NCBI RefSeq assembly: GCF_016808335.1 | Contig: NC_053150.1 | Span: forward strand, 40,203,607-40,267,606 | Length of the DNA stretch: 64,000 bases | DNA from: Panicum virgatum | Lineage: Eukaryota; Streptophyta; Magnoliopsida; Poales; Poaceae | Direction of reading: 5' to 3' | Notes under the pieces: model-generated | The model's database searches: none | What the model was told of the DNA's origin: nothing | Seen by the model: the letters and a program-made list of their open reading frames with translations, nothing else | Shown: positions 23,301-33,477 of the stretch, piece by piece | Layout: every line of letters starts with the position of its first letter | How positions within the stretch are numbered: position 1 is the first letter of the stretch | Program-made: the position numbers and the translations under genes

Positions 23301-24930
23301 GCAACATCTTCATTTGTCGAAGGTCGACCGCTTGTGCCTTCATTTGCCAATATCATTAGGGTTCTTCCTTTGCTCCAAGCCTCTGAATTTTATCATGTAC
23401 TCTTGATGAAAGCATCGCCCAAGCTCCCCTTCATTGTTGTAATCGTCATCTTCTCTATCTTGTTCTCATTGCGTTGCTCCTGCCTCTTCTTCATGGAATC
23501 TCTCCTGTATACTCAACAGAACATATACCAAATATAGATCTATTGAAATGTTTATGAAATTATCTTTCCAATGAGTGGTCATTCATCTTAAACCGAGTCC
23601 AAACAAGGGAGTTATGCCCGTTTCACTTTTGGCGCTGCGTGCTGTCCAGAAATTTTCAGAGTGCACAACCTTCAATATTTCGGCCATACCCGGTTGTAGG
23701 AATCTCTGATTGACTTGGTTCTTGATTTGTTGGAACGGGAGCTTCGTGGAGCTTTTGAATATCCAAAAATATGTTGCTATTTGCTTCTAAGGTCGGGCTG
23801 GACATTGGTGAGAACAATATCTTCTTGTGAATTCACCCGAAGATGTCAATGATCTCGATCATGTGGTCTTTGGAGCGTAGTGTCGAGCATCCCTAGGCTA
23901 TGGTGTCGGGATTGGAAGATGCTCCTGTGCTTCGTGTTGATGATCCGAACGGTTTCCTTCCTTGATAGCATCACTCGATTAGAAGTATATCGAGCATCCC
24001 ACTGGAGAAGATAGGTGGTGTCGTGGTTCTTCTAATCTTGTTGCCTCCAGGTTTGGTCAACTTCAAATCATCATCTTTTGTGTACACAGCCTTCCAATCA
24101 TCCTTTGACATCGTCATCACCTTCTTCGTCGGTTGCTACTGCCTCTGTCCTCGTTGAATTCCCCTTCATCCTGCAAAGAACATGTACCAAAATTCTACTC
24201 CATGGAGAGCCTTATGAAATTACCTTTTCAACGAGTGGTCATTGATCCCAAACGGACTCCGGATGAAGAAGTTATGGTCGTTTTACTCCGGCGCCGCAAT
24301 CTGTCCAGAGGGATTTCAGAACGCGCAGCGTTGAAAGATTTTACCATAACTCTTCACACCGATCTCCAAAGTTGACGGTTCTTGATCCGTTGGAAAGAAG
24401 ACTTGATGGAGTTCCAAAATAATCTATTATTTGCTCATGGTACTTCTCTGATCTTGGATGAAAAACTCATCACAATAGTAACACTTCATAGATGATGATG
24501 ATCGCATGATTTTCTTCGCGGGCATGCTTCATACCTATTGCTTGAACAAACAATTCTTCCCAAAAGCATTAGTCTTTAAAATTAATTGACACGGCCGCGT
24601 ACCTTATTTATCATCTTTTGCTTTGGGGAGTGGGGACTCTATAGCGGATGCTGGGCCACTAATAAAAGTTAGCACCTACCGCTAAAGAGCGAATCTTGAT
24701 GTTGTTGCCGTCATGTCGATGTGGACGTTGTCGATGTTCCATGTCGAGGCTCCTCGATCATCTTGTTGCCGATTGTTGGAATTTGTTGAAGTGGATTATG
24801 GACTTCTCGAAGTCCAAGTTTGGTAGTCTAGCTTTTTCCACCTGCTTTCAAGGACACAAACAAGAAAACAAGGGTATATGCAATAATAAAAATTAGGGTT
24901 AGTCCAAAAAACTAGATAGATCGCCCTAGG
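20331..24930 (-). repeat. LARD interior, 5' part, with four diverged copies of a module of about 120-160 bp
   Basis: Copies lie at about 20586-20705, 22436-22560, 23560-23700 and 24215-24375. Each has, in the same order, TTTCCAACGAGT-like, GAGTTATG or AAGTTATG, a GCGCTGCAATCTGTCC-like block, and a TTTCAGAACGCGCA-like block. In three of the four the copy is preceded by text on ACAGAACATGTACC and GAAAT. None gives a long shared ORF. No function can be assigned. Confidence 0.7.
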
Positions 24931-24944
24931 GTTCGAGTTGCCGA

Positions 24945-24962
24945 TCCCCGGCAACGGCGCTA
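24945..24962 (-). other. LARD primer-binding site (tRNA-Asp type)
   Basis: The plus strand reads TCCCCGGCAACGGCGCTA, the 3' end of plant tRNA-Asp (GTC) with one change (CCA end read as CTA). On the minus strand this is the primer site, eight bases after the 5' LTR. Confidence 0.88.
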
Positions 24963-24970
24963 GAAAAGCT

Positions 24971-26429
24971 TGTTGACGCTCCTTAGTGCCCCAATTTATA
25001 TACTGCAAGCACACGGATCGTGGTAGCTTTTCCCTTAGAGTATTCCCCTAAGGTTTATCAATCTGTGGATCAACAATGAACTTACTAGAGATTTCCATCT
25101 AATCTAATGGATCTATCCTAACACGAAGCATGAATTGCACATATAGGGAAAACCTTTGATAGATATGAGTGATGTACAAAGATTGATCTCATCCATGAAC
25201 ATAGGCGTAACCATAGTAAAACCAAAGACATGACTAGGCCTATCGTCATCTAGTTGTAGTTCAAGCTAACGAGCAAATAAGTCATGCATCTCAATCAAAA
25301 GCATCTTTAAACCCAAAATCTCCAATCCAATCCCTCAATACTCCGCCTACTCAAAGCAACGCCCTGTCACGACGCCCCCCTTTGGACAAAAGCACCCTGA
25401 AGCAAGTCGAACCCCCTTTGGTAGTTCCGCCATGAATCTCTAGCCACCATGACTACAAGATCATGCTAAGCGATCTATATCGATAATAGATCTAGGATGA
25501 AGCAAACCCAAAGAAAAGAACGAAATCGAAAGAGAGAACATGGTCGCTAATAGATTCGGAAGACATGATTATCATTACTCACATAATAGATTCGTTTGGA
25601 TCGTCACCACCGAGTACATACCATCGACGACTCCAACTAGCTCATGAACTCCACCATGGCACAACCACGCAGGGAGGCCATGGCGGCTAGGGGCGGCCTA
25701 AGCCATCTCCTAGACAACTTCGAAGACTTGCGGCGGCCGTCGTCTCCCTCCGGTCTTGGCCCTAGGTTTTCGTCGAGTTCTAGGTGGATGGATGCTCCAG
25801 GTTGAATAAGGTGCGAGCTATTTATAAGCCGAGGAAGCCACCGGTCGAAGGGGAGGCCAAACCGCCTCAGAAACGGGCTAGGCCGGCCGGCCCCATGGGC
25901 CTAGGCTGGCCGGCCTACCCTCTTTCGGGCTCGCCTCGGTCTCATCTTTCGCGTGTAGACTCCTCGCATCTTCTAGAGTTTATGTCTTTCACGAATGCAC
26001 CCCTTTGGACGTCGTTATCTTGGAGATATCTTCGAGGAAAGGATAGGATAGGGAATCCTTCCTTAAATCTTCATTTGCTTTGCTTAGTCCTGAAGTATCT
26101 TGATCTTATCTTTGTGGGCTTGGTCCTTTGGGCTCTCTTGGAGGATGGATGTGCATGAATGGGCTTCAAATCAATATGGGCTTTGGTCCTTCCTTTGGGC
26201 TTTGGCCTTCGTCTTTCTCCGTGCTAGCGCTCGATCACGGGCCTCGTCATTTCATGCTCCAAAATAGGCCAAAAACCTGCAAAAACGAAGTTCCTCCAAA
26301 ATATATGTGCAAGTGTGAAAATGACCAATAATTAGGCCGGGGTTAGGACAGTTAGTGATTTTGATATTAAATTCACGCCATTATCAAGGACAAACAAGGG
26401 ATAAAATGGGTACTTAAGGAGCGCCAACA
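24971..26429 (-). mobile_element. 5' LTR of the LARD
   Basis: Plus-strand ends are TGTTGACGCTCC and GGAGCGCCAACA. A minus-strand TATA box TATAAATA lies at 25819-25826. Most differences from the 3' LTR that I can see are in the first 130 bp; the middle is nearly identical. Confidence 0.9.
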
Positions 26430-27639
26430 AAGGACTTTCTTGTGCCTTTACCAGTTCTAATTCTGCTTAGCGACCATGGCTAACCCTGGGAAAGCACTAT
26501 CACTTGAAGCCCTTGGCTATGACTATTGGAAGACTCGCATGAAGGCGTTTCTCCTGAGTCAGGGCGGTGACATATGGTCTATCACCTAGGAGGCTGATTA
26601 CGTTATTCCTGAAACTCGGACTGAGGCTCTCGCTATAGCCAAGTTTGAGAGGAATAGCAAGGCAGTCAATCTGCTTTTCGCTGGCCTTGGCACTGAGGAG
26701 TTCATGCGAGTGTGTCACCTTGAGACTGCCCGTGAGATCTAGGCCAAGCTTAAGGAACACCATGAGGGCACAGACACTATCAAAGCACATCTATTTCAGA
26801 CTCATCGGCATGAATATGAGAATTTCACCCAGAAGCCGAGGGAGTCGGTTGAGGAGATGTTTAGTCACTTTCAATTGATCACTAACAAGCTCCGCACCAA
26901 CAAGTGTGCTGCTGACCACATGCCCACTGACCATGAGCAAGCGCTCAAGCTTCTCTGTACGCTTGATCAAAAGGCCTGGACGGTCACTACTGCGGCTATA
27001 GTTGAGGGGTCAACTTACGATACCCTAACAACAGCTCAACTCTTCAGTAAGCTCAAAGCTTCTGAAGTGGATAAACAGCTATGGTCGTCTCCTCAGGGAG
27101 GAGGTTCAAAGAGTTTGGCTCTAGCCTTAGCTGAGGGTGCTTGTGCTAACTCCAGTGACAGCTTTGCTTTGTCTTCTGTGTCTTTGTTGTCGATTTTGGA
27201 GGAGCAGTTGGACACTTTGGGAGATGAAGATCTGTGTCTATTCAACAACTGCGTTCGACGCGTGTATGATAGGCGGATGGCCAAGAAGCATGGCTCCAAT
27301 CCTGGGTGCTTTGAGTCTGGCGTTCCAGGCCACTTCATTGCCGACTACCCCAAGCGGAATGCCTACTACACGAATGGCAATGGCAGTGGCTTGTACGACT
27401 CCGGCAGTCCTTTCAAGCCCAGCGACTACAAGTTCCGTCCACGTAAGGGATCCCATGCCAAGAACTTCATGAAGGTCATAAAGGACTATCAGAAGGAATC
27501 CAAGCGCTGGGAGAAGGCCTTCATGGCAAAGGTTGAGGACCAGTTCGTGGTGGGCGGCACATCTTCTTCCTCTTCTTCGAGCTCAAGCGACGAGGAGGCT
27601 GTCATCAAGAAAGGAGGGAAGAAGGACGCTGGAGGACTG
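26430..27639 (+). pseudogene. Copia gag remnant (UBN2 type) from a Sirevirus-like element
   Basis: ATG at 26476. The frame reads GYDYWKTRMKAFLLSQGGDI, a UBN2/DUF4219-type gag start, then is broken by TAG at 26587-26589 (likely from CAG, Gln) and at 26740-26742 (likely from TGG, Trp). From 26743 it is open for about 300 codons through a UBN2 region (SVEEMFSHFQ), a damaged knuckle CFESGVPGHFIADYP (two of the three Cys lost) and an acidic Ser run, to 27639. There the Sirevirus-1 LTR starts and supplies the stop codon. Upstream, only about 40 bp separate the ATG from LTR-like DNA with no primer site, so the 5' leader is deleted or rearranged. Confidence 0.8.
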
Positions 27640-28119
27640 TGAGAAACATGATCCCATGTTTTGATTTTGGTGATTAATGACAACACTTATTAATGTACTA
27701 ATGAGCTCATGACTTTGAATGAATTTAGATTATGCAAAGTGCCCATTGATAATGTTTAGTGAGGCCCCTAATTCGATTGGAAATCATCTCAAGTGCGAAA
27801 GACTTGAAGACGTAGGCCATTAGGACCCAAGTGCCATAAAAGGAGATAAGCAGGGCACTTGGGGTTTCTTTTATCTATTGTAGATGGCCGTACTATCAAG
27901 AGGGGTAAGGTGAGTAGCTTGAAGACCTAAACTCTGCTACTCTCTCATATACTAGAGGTCTATGGTCTTAGTGCTCACTCAACATTAAACATGCTCAAAA
28001 TCATACACTTACATCGTAGGAACAACCCTGAGTTGATAGAACTTCAAACAGAAATCAATACAACTTAAAAACAGCAAAGACAAAAGTTTACATACGCCGG
28101 ACCGTCCAGCGTAACATGC
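27640..28119 (+). mobile_element. Sirevirus-1 5' LTR, first part
   Basis: Starts TGAGAAACATGATCCC directly at the end of the gag remnant. It ends at CATGC (28115-28119), the target duplication of the solo LTR. It continues at 40661; rejoining the two sides restores a palindrome-type motif (ATGCCGGACCATC). It contains CGCCGGACCGTCCAGCG near 28095, the Sirevirus LTR signature. Confidence 0.8.
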
Positions 28120-31011
28120 TGTGACACCTCAGGTGTTAGCACATCTAATGCAATCAAGGTACCTTAGTTAAAGTTAAAAGAAACATTTGAGAAATTAATT
28201 CAAAAAGAAAGGATCAAATAAAAGACAAATCATACAAAAGAAATTAAAGGAAAAAGAAAAAGGAGTGGGAAGCAACTCAAAATTTATTTCAAAAATTGTG
28301 CACAAAATTTTAGTTGCTCATGAGAGGTGTTTCAATTGACATGTGCTCAATTGAACTTCAGCCAAAATCAATTCAAAAACTGAATAAAACTAAAGTCCTT
28401 TTGTGCAAATATGCAAATGTACCAATAGTTCAAAATGTGAGTTTCAAATGAAATTTTGCATAACACAAAAGTTGAAGATCTTGAAAAGTTATGCAAAAGT
28501 GGTATTCAACACTTTTCCATTTGAGCCCTCCAATTAGGAGATAATTTTTGTTTACCGAGAGGTCCCTGAAATTTTCAGAAATCGCAAAAGAGCCCCTACC
28601 TCCATCTCTTTCTCCCGGCTTGCTCTGTTTCAGCCGCCGCCTGCCGTACGCCGCCGGTGGACTTCGTCCACCACGCGCCCGCGGCCAAATGGACCCGGGG
28701 AAACCTCTCCACGCCACCTGGCCTGCCCCTTGGCGCCCTCCCACGCCCACACGCGTCCCAGGCCGCTCCCGAGCCGCCACGACACCACGGCCGGCGCAGC
28801 GCCGCTGCCTCCTCCGCCCGCTCGCCGTCGAGCCACCCAGGACCAAATCAACCGCCCCCAGTCACTGCATTCCTCCCCCAGGAGCTCCTTGGCCTATAAA
28901 GACCCCCAGCACCCCACAGTCGCGCCCCTTCTTCCCCTTCTTCCTCCTCCCGCCGCTCCGCCATGGCCGCCGAGATCCAGCTCGCGCGGACCGGCTAGCC
29001 CAGCCCCACATTGCCCCCTCCGACCACCGCAGCAGCTTCGCCACCTCCCAGTTAAGCTCCACGCGCGCGGAATCGAATCCAAACCCCCTCCCGAAGCCGT
29101 TCCCCTTTTGCGCCGCCGCCGGTGAGCTCAGGCTCACCGCGGACCGGCCAGCTCCGGGGAAGACCGAGCCCGACAGCTACCCCAGAAGCATCCACGAGCT
29201 CACGCGGTGCTCGTGCGCACCTTGTTCCCCTACCCCGAGCCCTCCTTCGCCTCCAGCGCCGGCGAACCGAACAACCGACCCGCCATCAACGCCGACGAGC
29301 TTGAACCTGTGCTCCAAACGATCGAACGTCGACCAGGGTAGGTGTTCCTCGATCCTTTCTCCCCCACGCGCCTCCCCGTGGCAGCCCCGGTAAGCCCTGC
29401 ACCGCAGAACACCACCGGCAAGATGCCACGGCGGAGAAGGCCGGCGAAGGACCCGGTTGTAATTTCTTTTTTTCGTTCAAGGGTGTCTCTGCAAGTTTTA
29501 CAGTGTATACCAGTGAACTTCTAAAATGCGAAACAAATCACAGAAAAATCAGAAAAATGCAAACTCAACTGATCTGGAATCCTTGTAACAAAATCTACAA
29601 ATTTTGTAACATTCACATTTGCAGAAACTCAACCGAATTTAATCTAGGGAAAAGATTAAGAAAATCACCTTATGCATGTTCATGAAGTTCTGCTCATCAA
29701 ATGACCTTGATTTTTGGATATGTTATAACTAATGGGATTCTAAGATCACAGTAAAAAGATGACACCAAACCAAAACAGTTATCAGGTTAGAACAATCAAG
29801 ATTCTCTAATCTGTTGTTAGCATTCTCGATTTAATTCTGGAAAATATGTACATGAACTTGCTCTGAAAATTTTACTACAGCCTTGTGCCACTGAATCTCT
29901 GCAAATATCTAAATTTCAAATTTATTAGAATTCATTTGCTTTATACCATGATTTATGCTTGTCTTATCAACTTAATTCCTTATATATAGTTCTTATGCTC
30001 AGAAAAATCCATGTTTATTTCTGGAGTCTCTTTTTAGCTCTGTGTTCCTGTCTAAGAATTTTGAGCTGCATTTACTGAGTTTTGCCTTGGTGAATAATCA
30101 TGCTTAGCATCTTAGGGCTAGATTTACTATTTTTGTTCTGAGTAATCTACAATGTTTCTGATCTTTATTTTTGGGTATGATCTTGTTTAGAGTATGTTCT
30201 ACCCGTGATAAAAATTTCAGATGCAATGCTGGTCAGATGCATCTTGAGAAATTTATGCAAACTCATGTTAAGTTAACTGAATAACTAATTTAGTATAGTG
30301 AGTTAAATCTTGAAAAATTTTCTGGAGTATGTTTAACTCAGGACTAGTCTCTGGTAAAAATTTGAGAACCAAATCCTTAGTAAAAATTTCGGTAGATTTA
30401 ATCTTTGTTGATGGCTTGCTGTTTTTAATCTTTTTATCACCTCTGCTATATAAGTGTATAAAATCTGGAAAAATTTCAGTACTGAGTTTATGCTTTGAAG
30501 TTGCTTGCATAAAATTTGTAGCACCAGAATCCATGTTGAACATTCTGTACAAAAATATGAAGTAACTAGAGTAATCCATTTGCATGAATAGTTATAGTTT
30601 TTGCTCTATGATAGATGCTGAAATTTATACCCTGAATGTTCAAGTTTGAATCTGAGTTACTTTAGTGTTTCATCACTAGCTCTTTAGTAGTTGTGTTGTT
30701 AAGGAATAATGAAAGCATGCTATGTGTGGAAATTGAAAATGAAAACCCAAAACCCCACTCATTCATAATAACCGTAGTTATGCTTGCTACTCTATAAACG
30801 ATTGCCCATGCAATGAAATGTGAAATCATCACTAAATTAACTTTCGTGGACTACAACTTTATCGTGAAGGAAAGAAATTATATCCCTGAATAACTCAAAA
30901 TCTTGCATTGCATATAGAAACGGTTAACCTCGCGGACGGAGACTACGAACTGGTGCCCGCGGACTCTCGTGCGGAGCAGGAGGTTAATCTGAACTGTACT
31001 AACTTGTCTCA
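28120..31011 (+). mobile_element. Solo LTR of a long-LTR gypsy (Tekay/Del-like), left part
   Basis: With 39158-40655 it forms a 4,390-bp LTR, TGTGACACCTCAGG...GGTTCCGCCACA, flanked by the 5-bp duplication CATGC (28115-28119, 40656-40660). No gag, pol, primer site or second LTR is present, so it is a solo LTR. It is related, in inverted orientation, to the chromovirus LTR at 56150-60779 (for example near 28540-28560 against 60330-60350). A TATA box CTATAAAG lies at 28894-28901, followed by a GC-rich transcript start region (28920-29460). Confidence 0.88.
28894..28901 (+). promoter_or_regulatory. TATA box of the solo gypsy LTR
   Basis: CTATAAAG in GGCCTATAAAGACCCC, with a sharp change to a GC/CT-rich leader 25-35 bp downstream. 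This is the usual LTR U3/R boundary pattern. Confidence 0.6.
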
Positions 31012-33461
31012 TGTCACACTCTAAAATTTTTGGATTTCAAAATGTGATTAAAATTAGAAATAAAACAACAATTTTCTCATGATTTTAAAATTTTCGCAAC
31101 ATTTATTTTCTTTACAGGGAATTTAGTAAAAATAAATAAAGATTGTTTGTTTTTATAAAATTAAAAAGGTTGTTTTGTTTGTGCACTCATGCCACTTTGC
31201 ATTGTTTTATTGCTTGTGGTTTGATTTGAATTTAAATTCGTGGAGTTTAAATTCAAATCGAATTTGTTTGAATCTTTTTGCAAAAAGAAAAATAGGAAAA
31301 ATCTTTTCGACCAAAATCAGCAGTCCGGCCCATTTCTCTTTTTCTTTTCTTCGCAGCCCGATCGCAGTCCGATCCGCGCCGGCCCAACCCGGACCCTTCT
31401 CTTGGCGCGCAAGCCAACAACTCTCCATCGCCTCCTATATAAACACCGCCCCCCTGTTGTTTTTTTCGCGCAGCAAGCCACGCCGCCGCCGGCCCTAGGC
31501 CCCTCCCGCCGTTGCCCCCTGAGCGAGCCCCTCCTTTTCCCTGTGTGCATGCGCATGTGCTGCGCACCTGCAGGCCGCTGCTTTCCCCTGTGCGCCCAGG
31601 CAGCAGGACGCTGAATTCCTGTCCTGTGCTGCCCCAGGCCGCCTGTTTCCCTGCCGTGTGCTGCTGGCTCCCGTCGTCCCTGCCTGCTGCCTTGCATGCA
31701 TGCGCCTGCAGGCACAGGACCGTGCGTCCCTGCGCGCGCCGTGCCAGGCCACTGCAACCCCCTGCGCCGTTTCCTTCCTGCTGCGTGGCCGCTGCTGTTC
31801 CTTCCGGTTTCGATTCCGACCGTCTCGCCATGGCCAAGCGGTAAAACGGTTTCCCTTGATCTCACCGTTTTAGATCCGTTTTTGTTCATTCGTGCTGCGT
31901 TAGTTTTGTTTTAGTGTAAGCTATCGTTTAGTAGTGCTTTTAGATCGTAGATCTTGTTTTAAGGTAAATATAGATTTAATTTGTTTAATAACTATTTGAA
32001 ACTAGCCTTTCTAATTAAAAGTAAATTAGAGCTCTATACCGGTTTCCATTAATTAATGTTAATTCGATTAAATATCAACTTAAATGCATCTTTTATATAA
32101 CTTGTTTAGTTCAAGACCATGTATCATAAAATTTTACACTTAGATGCTCTCACTTATCTTTTATTTGCTAGTTAAATAATTAATTGGTATAAGTTATACA
32201 TAAACTTTATAAATAAAATTTGATTAAGTGCTACTTCATCTTTCTGATATAAATTCACATGAAATATTTATAATTTGGATATTTCTTTCAAATATCCTTT
32301 ACATGTATTTTTTTTCTTAATTAAAATAAATCCAACTTATAGTTTCTTTCTGTTATAATATAAATCTTCCGATAGCTGTTTCTTTTCAACCGTAGCTTCG
32401 TTTTCCGCGTTTCTTGCGTTTTCGTAACCGTAGCACCAAGCCCTATCCTTTAGAGCGTTCTTTCAAAGCCTTTCTTTTGTTTTGGTGTACTGTTCTTAGT
32501 TGTTCTTGTTATTTGCTTTGTATGTTTGCTCGGTGATTGCTTCGAGTAGAAGGATCATTGTTTGAAGATTGAAGATCAAGAATTCTAAGTGAGCAAAAGC
32601 TGAAGAGCAGTAAGAGTAGTTTTTCATTGGAGAAAGGCAAGTGACCCTAACCATACTTCTATCTATGCTTTATTTACAAGAGTATTATGATGATTTAATT
32701 GGAACATGGAGAACCACCCAAGAAAACCGTACAACCACAATACTAATGGGCTCTGGTCTTGGCTAAGTAATTAGATGAACTATATGTTGTGTTGGGGTTG
32801 TTCCGCTTGGTGGTTATGAGTTTGTGTTGTGGAGCGGGTGAAGGAAGCTGCGTCTTCTGAGGGACCGCACGGCAGGGACCAACACATACATATAGGGATT
32901 CTTTGTAAAGGCCTCGTAGCGTCCCTATGCAATCACACCTCGGAAGTGTGGTATTGTGCCTAGCTAGCACATTGCGTGGTTGGGTTCAAAGTTCTTCGGA
33001 ACTTTTACGCGAATTGTGGTGAAAGTGTACAACCTCTGCAGAGTTAAAACTAACCGGTTAGCCGTGCTCACGGTCAAGAGCGGCTTGGACCCTCACATGA
33101 TTAATAAACTTAAAGATGGATATAAATCACATTCTGGTTATTTCTTGTGGCCTTGCTGAGTACCAACCATAAGTGTACTCACCCTTGCTTACTGCTGCTC
33201 AGAAGGGAAAGTTGCTGTGAAGTCTTTTGAAGATGATACTGAGTTCTAGGCGTACGCAACCCCCAGTCGATTGCCTGTGAAGTTTGGAGCCTTCGTTTCC
33301 AGGATAAGCTGTAAACTCTGATATTCTTTTATTTGTTTTAGTTCTCTTTTTCGTGATACTGTTACTGATTATTCACTTATGATGTCTCTATATGTATGAA
33401 ACTTGATCCTGGCATACATATAGTTATGCATTCGGTTTTATCCTTAAAACCGGGTGTGACA
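31012..33461 (+). mobile_element. 5' LTR of the young non-autonomous element
   Basis: Starts TGTCACACTC, ends GGGTGTGACA (inverted ends). TATA box TATATAAA at 31436-31443, then a GC-rich leader. The ORFs at 31240-31837, on both strands, are composition effects repeated in the other LTR. Confidence 0.94.
31436..31443 (+). promoter_or_regulatory. TATA box in the LTR of the young element
   Basis: TATATAAA in CTCCTATATAAACACC; the same box lies at 37127-37134 in the 3' LTR. AT-rich U3 ends and GC-rich sequence begins close by. Confidence 0.7.
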
Positions 33462-33465
33462 GAAG

Positions 33466-33477
33466 TGGTATCAGAGC
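33466..33477 (+). other. Primer-binding site, initiator tRNA-Met type
   Basis: TGGTATCAGAGC four bases after the 5' LTR end, an exact match to the standard site. Confidence 0.93.

Larger units (their letters stand above)
16948..26429 (-). mobile_element. LARD-type non-autonomous LTR retrotransposon, minus strand
   Basis: 9,482 bp. LTRs of 1,452 bp (16948-18399) and 1,459 bp (24971-26429) flank a 6.57-kb interior. A 5-bp target duplication AAGGA lies at 16943-16947 and 26430-26434. The primer site for tRNA-Asp sits inside the right LTR, so the element reads on the minus strand. The interior has no gag or pol motif in any frame; the longest ORFs are about 146 codons and unrecognised. A long conserved interior without coding potential fits the large retrotransposon derivative (LARD) class, which depends on proteins from another gypsy element. 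The LTRs differ by a few percent with one small indel near 17950/25975. Confidence 0.9.

Noticed and set aside
24928..24962. tRNA-Asp gene fragment
   Set aside because: Only the 3' end matches, and it lies eight bases from an LTR end. It is a primer-binding site, not a tRNA gene.
28430..29393. ORFs of up to 281 codons on both strands of the GC-rich part of the solo LTR
   Set aside because: They lie in the LTR leader just after a TATA box and are open on both strands because of GC content. A solo LTR needs no protein.
31240..31889. ORFs of 124-194 codons on both strands, found again identical at 36931-37580
   Set aside because: Identical copies come from the two identical LTRs, not from conserved genes. 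Both strands are open because of GC content.
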